A DNA stretch of 54,317 nucleotides from Candidatus Rokubacteria bacterium 13_1_40CM_68_15. Its GTDB lineage: Bacteria; Methylomirabilota; Methylomirabilia; Rokubacteriales; CSP1-6. The translations under genes were made by a program, and so were the position numbers. The stretch spans positions 1 through 54,317 of the forward strand of contig MNEG01000101.1 of the NCBI GenBank assembly GCA_001917585.1, given 5' to 3'. A model generated the notes under the pieces. That model saw only the letters and a program-made list of their open reading frames with translations. It was not told the DNA's origin and did no database searches. This document shows positions 19,871 through 27,171 of this stretch, piece by piece (positions within the stretch are counted from its first letter, which is position 1; each line of letters begins with the position of its first letter).

Positions 19871-20849
19871 CTCCAGCGGCGACTACGAAGCCCGTCGCCA
19901 GCAACAGCACCACCGTCGCCGGCAGAAGGAGCTTCCAGGAGATGGCGAGGATCTGGTCCACGCGGATGCGGACGAAGCTCCAGCGAACCCAGGTCAAGAT
20001 CAGGAACACGAACACGGCCTTGAGCAGGAACCAGATCGGCCCCAGCCACGCCGGCCCCGGCCCCAGCCAGCCGCCCAGAAAGAGGAGCGCACCGAGAAAC
20101 GACGTCCCCAGCATGTGGGCGTACTCGCCGAGCTGGATCAAGGCGAACTTCATCCCGCTGTACTCGACCCGGAAGCCGGCGATCAGCTCGGACTCCGCTT
20201 CGAGAATGTCGAAGGGGACGCGGTTCTCCGCGGCCAGCGCGGCGATCAGGTAGGCGACGAACGCCAGCTGCCCGATGACCGGATAGAGCACGAACCAGCC
20301 GGCCAGGCCGTGCTGCGCGCCCACGATCGCCGACATCTGCATGGAGCCCGTGAGAAGCACCGGCACCAGCGCGGCGAAGATGAAGGGCAGGTCGTAGGAG
20401 ATGATCTGGTTGACGGCCCGCATGGCGCTGAGAAGCGCGTACTTGTTGTTGGAGCCCCAGCCCCCCATGAAGAGGCCGACGATCTCGAGCGCCGAGACGG
20501 CCAGGAAGAACAGCACCCCGATGTTGAGGTCGGCCACGCCGAGACCGGGCGCGAAGGGAATCGTCGCGAAGACGAGCATGCAGGGCACGAGGAAGACGAG
20601 CGGCGCCAGGTTGTAGACCGCGCGGTCGGCCGGCGCCGGCACGATGTCTTCCTTGATCATCAGCTTCACGGCGTCGGCGATCGGCTGCAGCCAGCCATGC
20701 GGCCAGCCGACGTAATACGGGCCGATCCGCGACTGCATGCGCGCCGCGAACTTGCGCTCCAACAGTGTGATGTAGGTCACCACGCCGACGATCGCGTTCA
20801 GCAGGATGAATGCGGCGATGAACATCGACACTGCCGGCGGTACGCTCAC
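19854..20849 (-). CDS. nuoH: NADH-quinone oxidoreductase subunit H
   Basis: Membrane subunit at the quinone cavity of complex I. Seen: 331 residues, about eight membrane helices, with ERKFAARMQSRIGPYYVG, GWGSNNKYALLSAMRAVNQ and the acidic quinone loop ENRVPFDILEAESELIAGF. GTG at 20849 overlaps the nuoD stop (GTGA). Confidence 0.96.
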   Translation of the reverse strand: MSVPPAVSMFIAAFILLNAIVGVVTYITLLERKFAARMQSRIGPYYVGWPHGWLQPIADAVKLMIKEDIVPAPADRAVYNLAPLVFLVPCMLVFATIPFAPGLGVADLNIGVLFFLAVSALEIVGLFMGGWGSNNKYALLSAMRAVNQIISYDLPFIFAALVPVLLTGSMQMSAIVGAQHGLAGWFVLYPVIGQLAFVAYLIAALAAENRVPFDILEAESELIAGFRVEYSGMKFALIQLGEYAHMLGTSFLGALLFLGGWLGPGPAWLGPIWFLLKAVFVFLILTWVRWSFVRIRVDQILAISWKLLLPATVVLLLATGFVVAAGGGRGL

Positions 20850-22006
20850 CGATCGACCTCGCCGAACACCGGGTCCACCGAGCCCATGATGGCGACGACG
20901 TCGGCGACCTTGTGGCCGGGGATGATGTGGGGCAGGATCGCGAGATTCGAGAAGGATGCGCCCCGCCACTTCATGCGGTACGGCTTGGGCCCGCCGTCGC
21001 TGATCACGTAGCAGCCGACCTCGCCGCGCGCGCCTTCGACGCGCGCGTAGCCCTCGCCCTTGGGAACGCGCACCTGTCCGACCGACTTCACCCCGGGCCG
21101 CGACGAGATCGCGCCCTCGGGCAAGCCGTCGAGCGCCTGACGCACGATCTTGATCGACTCTCGGAACTCCTGCATCCGCACGCGGTAACGCGCATAGCAA
21201 TCGCCGGCCGTCTCGACGGGCACCTTGAAGTCGAAGTCGCCGTACGACGAATAGGGCTCGGCGCGGCGGACGTCGTATTCGACCCCGGAGCCGCGGATGA
21301 GCGGACCGGAGAGGCCGACGTCCTCGGCCAGCTCGCGCGAGACGACGCCGACGCCCTGGGTGCGGATGAGGAAGAACGCGTTGTCCTCCAGCATCGCCTC
21401 GTACTCGCCGATACGCTGCTCGATGACGTCCACCGTGCGGCGCGCCTTTTCCGCCCAGCCGGCCGGCAGGTCGTAGCGCGTGCCGCCGATCTGGTGGAAG
21501 CCGTACAGGAGCCGGGCGCCCGTCAACGCCTCGAAGAGGTCGAGGATCGCCTCGCGCTCGCGCATGCAATAGAGGAAGACGGTGGCGCCGCCCCCCAGGG
21601 CACCGCCCATGTCGAGGCACCAGGTGCCGAGCCACAGGCAGTGGGATGCAACCCGTTGCAGCTCGGCCACGAGCACGCGGAGGTATTGCGCCCGCTTGGG
21701 CACCTCGAACTTCCCCACCTTCTCGACGGCGCTCACGTAGGCCAGCTCCGACGTCATGGCCGCGACGTAGTCGGTCTTGGAGGCGATCGATGGATACTGC
21801 ACGTAGGTCAGCGTCTCACCGAGCTTCTCATGGCAGCGGTGGAGATACCCGATGACGGCATCCACGGCGACGACCGTTTCGCCCTCGAGAACCAGGAGTG
21901 CGCGGAAGACGCCGTGAGCGGACGGGTGCTGCGGCCCCATGTTCATGATGAGGCGCTCGTTGCCCCCGTATCCGATCTCGACGACCTTCCGCGCTTCGGG
22001 ATCCAT
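20846..22006 (-). CDS. nuoD: NADH-quinone oxidoreductase subunit D
   Basis: 49-kDa-type subunit lining the quinone site of complex I, related to the large subunit of NiFe hydrogenases. Seen: 386 residues. The quinone loop is LIMNMGPQHPSAHGVFR, followed by GYLHRCHEKLGE. C-terminal motifs include IIPGHKVADVVAIMGSVDPV and FGEVDR. Stand-alone, not fused to NuoC. Starts seven bases after the NIPSNAP gene. Confidence 0.96.
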   Translation of the reverse strand: MDPEARKVVEIGYGGNERLIMNMGPQHPSAHGVFRALLVLEGETVVAVDAVIGYLHRCHEKLGETLTYVQYPSIASKTDYVAAMTSELAYVSAVEKVGKFEVPKRAQYLRVLVAELQRVASHCLWLGTWCLDMGGALGGGATVFLYCMREREAILDLFEALTGARLLYGFHQIGGTRYDLPAGWAEKARRTVDVIEQRIGEYEAMLEDNAFFLIRTQGVGVVSRELAEDVGLSGPLIRGSGVEYDVRRAEPYSSYGDFDFKVPVETAGDCYARYRVRMQEFRESIKIVRQALDGLPEGAISSRPGVKSVGQVRVPKGEGYARVEGARGEVGCYVISDGGPKPYRMKWRGASFSNLAILPHIIPGHKVADVVAIMGSVDPVFGEVDR

Positions 22007-22012
22007 ACCGGC

Positions 22013-22648
22013 TCAGGCCATCGGTGACGCCGGCGTCGGCAGAAGGGCGATGGCCTGCATGTGAGCGAGGAGCGGCGCGCTGGCGCCGATGAACTTCTGC
22101 CATTCCGGATCCTGGCCGAGCTTGGCTCGTGAGGTCATGCGCTCGTTCAGGTCGCGATAGACCCACAGGTGGACGACCTCGTTCAGCTGGCCGAGCTCGG
22201 TCTGCCAGAGGCCGACCCGTCGCATGTACTTCTCGCGCGTCGGCATCACGGCCTTGAACAGCTCGAGCCATTCGCCGGCCCTGCCGACCTGGGTGCGGTA
22301 CCAGCGCAGCTCGTAGATGTTGCCGGTGTCCTTGGGAGGCTGGAGCGGCAGGACTGCGGAGAGGATCTTCGTCTCCTGCGCCAGCAGGAGCGGCCGGATC
22401 TGCGGGATGTAGCCCTTGGTCCACTCGTCATTCTTGGCAAGCTCGGCCCGCAGTCGGTTGCGCTCCTCGAGATCGGCGTAGCCCCACAGATGGACGTACT
22501 GGTTGATGGTCCCAAACTCGGTCGTCCATCCGCCCTCGAACTTGCCGTACTTGTCGCCGCGGACCTTGCGTCCGACTTCCGCGTTGAGCTTGAGGTACTG
22601 CGCCTGCTTGCCCGGGATGAACGTATAGGTGCGCAACTCGTAGATCAT
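22013..22648 (-). CDS. NIPSNAP domain protein (duplicated), inside the nuo operon
   Basis: NIPSNAP proteins form ferredoxin-like alpha+beta barrels of uncertain role; mitochondrial members bind membranes. Seen: 211 residues with two similar halves. The first starts MIYELRTYTFIPGKQAQYLK and the second, near residue 105, IYELRWYRTQVGRAGEWLE. Each has a W-x-T/E-x-G-x-(L/I)-N motif: GGWTTEFGTINQYVHLWGY and GLWQTELGQLNEVVHLWVY. GAGGAG upstream supports the ATG at 22648. It lies between nuoC (24-base gap) and nuoD (6-base gap). It is not a known complex I subunit, and a link to quinone chemistry is only a guess. Confidence 0.88.
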   Translation of the reverse strand: MIYELRTYTFIPGKQAQYLKLNAEVGRKVRGDKYGKFEGGWTTEFGTINQYVHLWGYADLEERNRLRAELAKNDEWTKGYIPQIRPLLLAQETKILSAVLPLQPPKDTGNIYELRWYRTQVGRAGEWLELFKAVMPTREKYMRRVGLWQTELGQLNEVVHLWVYRDLNERMTSRAKLGQDPEWQKFIGASAPLLAHMQAIALLPTPASPMA

Positions 22649-22672
22649 CGGCGACTCCTCTGCGGCACGGCG

Positions 22673-23125
22673 TCAGCGGTAGGGAGCATGCGGGGTGTCG
22701 ATCGCGTAGTCCTTACGCAGCGGATACCCTTCCCAGTCCTGCGGCAGAAGGATGCGGCGCAGGTCGGGATGGTCGTCGAACACGACCCCGAACATGTCGT
22801 AGCACTCTCGCTCCATCCAGTCGGCGCCGCGATAGACGGGCACGAGGCTCGGGCATCGGGTTGCACCGGCACCCAGGCGCGTCCGGAGGAACAGCACGAG
22901 GCCGCTCTCGAGGTTCTCGACCCGACAGACCACCTCGAGGCCTTCCGCCTTCCAGTCCACCGCGGACAGCCAGTTGAAGTATCGACAGCCGAGCGTACTC
23001 TTGGCCCACGCGCCGGCCTCTCTCCATTGGTCGACGGGCAGTGCGACGGTGACGGTGGCGCCGTCCACGACCGGCTCGACGCCAAACTTCTCCCGGATCC
23101 CGGACACTGCGTCGGCGGGGTTCAC
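22673..23125 (-). CDS. nuoC: NADH-quinone oxidoreductase subunit C
   Basis: 30-kDa-type peripheral subunit of complex I. Seen: 150 residues from GTG at 23125, seven bases after the nuoB stop. The family signature [18 protein letters not shown] is near residue 110, followed by [18 protein letters not shown]. The reading frame is open further upstream but that part runs through nuoB in another frame and is not protein-like. Confidence 0.93.
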   Translation of the reverse strand: MNPADAVSGIREKFGVEPVVDGATVTVALPVDQWREAGAWAKSTLGCRYFNWLSAVDWKAEGLEVVCRVENLESGLVLFLRTRLGAGATRCPSLVPVYRGADWMERECYDMFGVVFDDHPDLRRILLPQDWEGYPLRKDYAIDTPHAPYR

Positions 23126-23132
23126 GCGGAGC

Positions 23133-23768
23133 TCACCCCTCCTGCGTGGGGGTGGACTTCCGGCCCGACTTCTGGAACTCGGCGACCTGGTCCTGAAGCT
23201 TGAGCAGGCCGTACATGAGTGAATCCGGCGTGGGTGGGCAGCCCGGCACGTAGACGTCGACGGGGACGACGCGGTCGACACCCTTGACGACGTGATAGCC
23301 GTGGCGGAACGGCCCCCCCGAGTTGGCGCACGACCCCATCGACACCACCCACTTCGGATCGGGCATCTGGTCGTAGATGCGCTTGAGCATCGGTGCCATC
23401 TTGATCGTGACGGTGCCCGAGACGATCATCAAATCTGAGTGGCGTGGGGACGCCCACGGCACCATGCCGAAGCGCTCGACGTCGAAGCGCGAGGCGAACG
23501 TGGCCATCATCTCGATCGCGCAGCAGGCGAGCCCGAAGGTCACCGGCCAGATCGAGGAGCTCCGCGCCCAGTTGAAGATCTTCTCGGTGGTGGTGACCAC
23601 GATCCATCCGCCCGGCATGTGGTGGATCGCGTCGGCAATGGATGCCAGGGTCTCCGACGTCTTGTCCCCGTCCGTTCGCACCTGGCGGTACTTCTCCCAC
23701 TCCTGAAGGTCTTTGATGTCCCCCCAGACCGGAGCCGGCACCTGGGGGACGGGCGGCTTTACTTCCAC
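23133..23768 (-). CDS. nuoB: NADH-quinone oxidoreductase subunit B (cluster N2)
   Basis: Carries the last cluster, N2, which reduces quinone. Seen: 211 residues. The four ligand cysteines are in [11 protein letters not shown] (two), [11 protein letters not shown] and [11 protein letters not shown]. The N-terminal 65 residues before the core ([17 protein letters not shown] and on) are longer than in E. coli. The GTG at 23768 overlaps the nuoA stop and has GGGAG seven bases upstream. Confidence 0.94.
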   Translation of the reverse strand: MEVKPPVPQVPAPVWGDIKDLQEWEKYRQVRTDGDKTSETLASIADAIHHMPGGWIVVTTTEKIFNWARSSSIWPVTFGLACCAIEMMATFASRFDVERFGMVPWASPRHSDLMIVSGTVTIKMAPMLKRIYDQMPDPKWVVSMGSCANSGGPFRHGYHVVKGVDRVVPVDVYVPGCPPTPDSLMYGLLKLQDQVAEFQKSGRKSTPTQEG

Positions 23769-24112
23769 TCCAGCACTCCCTCCCGATACGCGTAGATCCA
23801 GCCCAGTCCGACGATCCCGATGAAGGCCGCCATGACCCAAAAGGCGCTCAGGCCGAGCGGTTTCAGCACGAGCGCCCAGGGAAAGAGAAAGACGGCCAGG
23901 GTGTCGAAGATGATGAAGAGCAATGCCACCAGGTAGAACCCCACCGGGAACCGCACCCACGCCGGGCCGATCGGTTCAGCCCCGCATTCGTAGTTCGCCA
24001 GCTTGACCACGTCGGGACGGGAAGGCCGAGCCAGTCGGGCAACTGCGAGGGATACCACGCCGAAGGCGACGATCAAGACGGCAAAGATCAGAACCGGCAG
24101 ATATGCGGACAA
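23759..24112 (-). CDS. nuoA: NADH-quinone oxidoreductase subunit A
   Basis: Small membrane subunit of complex I contacting the quinone site. Seen: 117 residues, three membrane helices, with the loop motif [20 protein letters not shown] containing the conserved Cys, and [15 protein letters not shown] with acidic Asp. The TTG start at 24112 is chosen because GGAGG lies six bases upstream; the 19 codons before it are not membrane-protein-like. First gene of the operon. Confidence 0.94.
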   Translation of the reverse strand: MSAYLPVLIFAVLIVAFGVVSLAVARLARPSRPDVVKLANYECGAEPIGPAWVRFPVGFYLVALLFIIFDTLAVFLFPWALVLKPLGLSAFWVMAAFIGIVGLGWIYAYREGVLEWK

Positions 24113-24146
24113 ACGCTTCCTCCGTTTAAAATCAGCCCGAGAGCGA

Positions 24147-24169
24147 AGTATATCATGTGGTCTGACCAC
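24147..24169 (-). promoter_or_regulatory. nuo operon promoter with overlapping FadR-like palindrome
   Basis: The minus strand has an extended -10, TGA-TATACT (hexamer 24152-24147), about 35 bases before the nuoA start. No good -35 is visible. The palindrome gtggtc-t-gaccac at 24157-24169 occupies the spacer just upstream of the -10. Its core TGGTCTGACCA fits the FadR-subfamily GntR consensus TGGTCNGACCA. A regulator bound there would block RNA polymerase. The regulator gene is not in the window. Confidence 0.55.
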
Positions 24170-24355
24170 GACCAGAGAGCAGCGACGACTGCCGATTACC
24201 TGCGGGATGCTGCTGGTGGAAGAAGACCTCGATTACCCTATCATGCACGGAATTGCTGCTCGGGACGTGCACAAGCCGGGCTCGCTTCGGCGTTCTGACC
24301 GTTCGTCCTGGCCTTCCATAGGTCAGGCACGGAGATTGCCTGTGAGGAGAGTGAG

Positions 24356-24913
24356 ATGAGTCCTGGAGGTCATCTGGTGACGACGGTCGCCGCGTGCGCG
24401 GCATCCGTCGTTCTCACGCGAGACCTCCCGCTGGCCGACACCGTTGCCCTTGCCGGCGGCATCGCCACAGGCGGCTTCCTGATCGATGTGGACCACGCGA
24501 TCGACTACGTTTTCGTCGAGCGTCAGCGCGACTTGCGCCCAGGCGCCTTCCTCAATTATTACGTGGAAGGCCGCATGCGGCGCACGGTCCTCGCCCTCCA
24601 CTCCTATGAGCTGTTCGCCGTCCTGATCGCCGCCATGTTGTGGCTGAACTCGCTGCCGTTGACCGGATACGTCCTCGGGGCGCTGATGCACCTGACGCTC
24701 GACCTCATGTTCAACGCCGAGCTGACACCCCGCAGCATCGCCGCCTTCTACAGCTTCACGTATCGTGCGGCGCACCGGTTCGAAGCTGTCGCGCTTCTCG
24801 GTCGGCCCGAGCTGAGGCCGCCGTCGGGATTCTGGGCCACGTTCTTCAGTGGGGCCCAGCCGACCCGCGCCACTCCCGTCACCGCGGTCGCCGAGACAAC
24901 GCCTCCCGCATAG
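24356..24913 (+). CDS. Multi-pass membrane protein, possibly metal-dependent hydrolase-like
   Basis: Unassigned. Seen: 185 residues with a hydrophobic start, a D-x-D-H motif in GGFLIDVDHAIDYVFVE (near residue 45), LALHSYELFAVLIAAMLWLN, and H-x3-D in LGALMHLTLDLMFN. Acidic/His motifs spaced on membrane helices recall the YdjM/DUF457 group of membrane-bound predicted hydrolases, but the match is loose. The last 25 residues are Pro/Ala/Thr-rich. AGGAGAG just upstream supports the ATG at 24356. Divergent from nuo; 37 bases before the REC-PilZ gene. Confidence 0.75.
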   Translation: MSPGGHLVTTVAACAASVVLTRDLPLADTVALAGGIATGGFLIDVDHAIDYVFVERQRDLRPGAFLNYYVEGRMRRTVLALHSYELFAVLIAAMLWLNSLPLTGYVLGALMHLTLDLMFNAELTPRSIAAFYSFTYRAAHRFEAVALLGRPELRPPSGFWATFFSGAQPTRATPVTAVAETTPPA

Positions 24914-24933
24914 CCCGGCCGCCGGGCGCGTGC

Positions 24934-24950
24934 TAAACTCGGCTTCGCGC
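24934..24950 (+). promoter_or_regulatory. Extended -10 next to the REC-PilZ start codon
   Basis: TGC-TAAACT (hexamer 24934-24939) ends eleven bases before the ATG at 24951. A transcript starting about seven bases later would have almost no leader, and no SD is visible, so this mRNA may be leaderless or nearly so. Confidence 0.4.
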
Positions 24951-25652
24951 ATGCGGGTGCTGGTCGTCGAGGACGAGCCGGATGTCAGCGCCGTCTTTCG
25001 CGACTTCCTGATCGAGCTTGGTCACGAGGCGGTTCCTGTCCGCAGCGCCGAGGCGGCCCTGGTAACCCTCGAGCGCGAGCGACCGGATGCGATCATCCTC
25101 GACATCCACCTCCCTGGGCTGAGCGGCCTCGATTTCCTCCAGCTCGCGCCGGTTCGTGACTCGGGTCTGCCAATCATCGCCGTGTCGGGCGTGGCCACCG
25201 AGAGTCAGGCCCGCGAGTGCTTGCGCCTCGGCGCATTCGACTTCCTCGGTAAGCCGGTGGCCTTCGATCGCCTGGGCGAGGTGCTGGCAACCCTGGAGCC
25301 GCACGCGCTGCACCGGCAGCTGTCGCTCGTGGGCCGAAGTCCGGAGCGCCGGCGCGCGGCACGCATCGAGGTGGTCTTCCCCATCCGGATCCTGCAATTC
25401 CATGGTGCCGAGTGGCAAGGATGGGCTCACGACCTGAGTCCTTTCGGGGTCAAGGTCAAGGGTGATGCGACCTTGCAGCCGGGCGAGGCGGTGAAGCTCT
25501 CGTTCACGCTCCCCGACGGCGGACCGCCTGTACGCGTCAGCTCGCTGGTGTTGAGAACGGACCGGGGCGGGCAAGCCTTCTACTTCGTGAATCTCACCGC
25601 GCAGGACTTCGAACGACTCGGGGAGTTCACCCGCCGGCACCTGACCCTGTGA
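24951..25652 (+). CDS. Response regulator: receiver plus PilZ domain
   Basis: Two-component output protein probably responding to phosphorylation and cyclic di-GMP. Seen: 233 residues. The receiver (1-120) has the acidic pair in VVEDEPD, phospho-acceptor D51 in ILDIHLPGLSG and the Lys in FLGKPVAFDRLG. The PilZ domain (about 138-230) has RRAAR, then WAHDLSPFGVKVKG, matching RxxxR and DxSxxG, the c-di-GMP ligands. No DNA-binding domain. No cognate kinase is adjacent. Its 3' end overlaps iorB by 26 bases on the opposite strand. Confidence 0.92.
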   Translation: MRVLVVEDEPDVSAVFRDFLIELGHEAVPVRSAEAALVTLERERPDAIILDIHLPGLSGLDFLQLAPVRDSGLPIIAVSGVATESQARECLRLGAFDFLGKPVAFDRLGEVLATLEPHALHRQLSLVGRSPERRRAARIEVVFPIRILQFHGAEWQGWAHDLSPFGVKVKGDATLQPGEAVKLSFTLPDGGPPVRVSSLVLRTDRGGQAFYFVNLTAQDFERLGEFTRRHLTL

Positions 25653-27171
25653 TGGCGGCCAGTGCCGCGTCCGGCTCGTTCTTCTCGAGCCGGGTGATCA
25701 CGTCGGCGGCCAGCGCGGTTGCCTTGGCTTCCTGCTCGGGTCCCTGCAGCACGAGCCGCCGGTAGGCGGCGGTCAGCTCCGTCGCGACCGTCACTCGTCC
25801 GCCTTGCAGCGTCTCCAGTGATCCGGCCTGGAGCGCCCGCTGGATCAGATCGTCGAAGAGACCGGTCATGCGGCGCCGGACCTCGCCGTAGCCCTTCACC
25901 AGCTGGGCGGCCCGCGCCACCTCGCAGGCGAGCGCGGTGTTCCACTCCGCGCAGCGCCGCACGGCCGTGAGCCAGCGCTCCATGCGCTCGTGCTCCCGCT
26001 GCGCGCGGTAGGAGATGGGGCGCAGTGGCCGAAGCCGGGCCAGGAGCCACAGCCTCAGGAAGCCGAGGATCGTGGTGGTCTTCACGTGCTGGCCGACCGT
26101 CGGCCGCCCGCGCGGCCATCGGCGCTCGGCCCAGCGAGCGAACGGCGCCACCAGGCGGTACGGAAGCACCCCGTAGAGCTCGTCGAGGTCGGGCCTGAGG
26201 AAGTCGGTCACCACGATCTCGGCGTCCTTGACCCGCGCCTCGCGCCGGATGCGCTCGAAGCGGCCGGCGCGCGTCTTCAGATCGGCGACTCGAATCGCAT
26301 CCTCGTACGTCATCCACACCGCGAGATGGCGCGCCACGATCTCGGCCAGCGTGGAATCACGGTCGCCGCCCACGAACGGGGCGAGGCGCTCGAGGTAGAG
26401 GACGGCGTACTTCTCGTCCTGGTAATCGATGAGCCGCGACAGCGCCTCGCCGACCAGCGGCCGCAGCGCGTCGGGAAAAACGGCGAGCGACTCGGCCAGC
26501 GCGGGCGGCGCGCGGAACGGACGCTTGGCCGACGGCCGCGGCGCCTCGGCGCGCTGGCGGCCCAGCGTGAGTCCGACGTCGAAGCCGCGCAGATTGGCCT
26601 CGACCTGGATCGCTTTCCTCTCGATGGCCTCGCGGAACGCGTCAGGCCGGACGGGCAACGCGTCGCTGGCGGCCAGGGCGCCGAGGAGCACCGCGTTGAC
26701 CTCGGAGCCGTGCTCGCGCGCCACGGCGAGCGCGTCGAATGCCACGAGACTGCGTGAGAAGGCGCGCGCGGCGGCTTCGAGCTCGCCCGGCGGATGGATC
26801 GCGCGTCCGGTGGCCATCTTCTCGTGGATGGAGAAGAGGCGGTGGGTCGACGCCACGATCGTCGTGCGCTCGGGCGACGGAAACCCGAGCTCGATGGCGC
26901 GGCCGACTTCGAGAAACTCGGGAGCGAGCAGGACGTCGAGCGCTCCCGGGACGGGATAGAGCGAAAAGATCGGCGGCTCTTGCGTGTCGCCCGCGTAGAT
27001 CTCGACGTAGTACGTGGTCGATCCCGTGCGCTGAGCGACCCCGGGAATCGACGTGCCGTGGGCGGCGTGGCCCGCGATGAGGCCGGCGTCCACGAGCCAT
27101 TCGGCGAGCACGCCCCCGCCCTGACCGCCGACCGCGGGGATCAGGATGGAGAGCAGCCGGCCTTCGGTCAC
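25627..27171 (-). CDS. iorB: Indolepyruvate ferredoxin oxidoreductase beta subunit with C-terminal DUF6537-type extension
   Basis: With IorA, oxidatively decarboxylates aryl pyruvates (indolepyruvate, phenylpyruvate) to aryl-acetyl-CoA, reducing ferredoxin. Seen: 514 residues. The gamma/beta-type catalytic domain spans about 1-210 and begins ILIPAVGGQGGGVLAEWLVD, with HGTSIPGVAQRTGSTTYYVE next. A long helical C-terminal region (about 230-514) is far larger than archaeal IorB (about 200 residues) and fits the extended bacterial form. GTG at 27171 overlaps the iorA stop (GTGA), so the subunits are translationally coupled. Confidence 0.93.
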   Translation of the reverse strand: MTEGRLLSILIPAVGGQGGGVLAEWLVDAGLIAGHAAHGTSIPGVAQRTGSTTYYVEIYAGDTQEPPIFSLYPVPGALDVLLAPEFLEVGRAIELGFPSPERTTIVASTHRLFSIHEKMATGRAIHPPGELEAAARAFSRSLVAFDALAVAREHGSEVNAVLLGALAASDALPVRPDAFREAIERKAIQVEANLRGFDVGLTLGRQRAEAPRPSAKRPFRAPPALAESLAVFPDALRPLVGEALSRLIDYQDEKYAVLYLERLAPFVGGDRDSTLAEIVARHLAVWMTYEDAIRVADLKTRAGRFERIRREARVKDAEIVVTDFLRPDLDELYGVLPYRLVAPFARWAERRWPRGRPTVGQHVKTTTILGFLRLWLLARLRPLRPISYRAQREHERMERWLTAVRRCAEWNTALACEVARAAQLVKGYGEVRRRMTGLFDDLIQRALQAGSLETLQGGRVTVATELTAAYRRLVLQGPEQEAKATALAADVITRLEKNEPDAALAAITGSGAGG

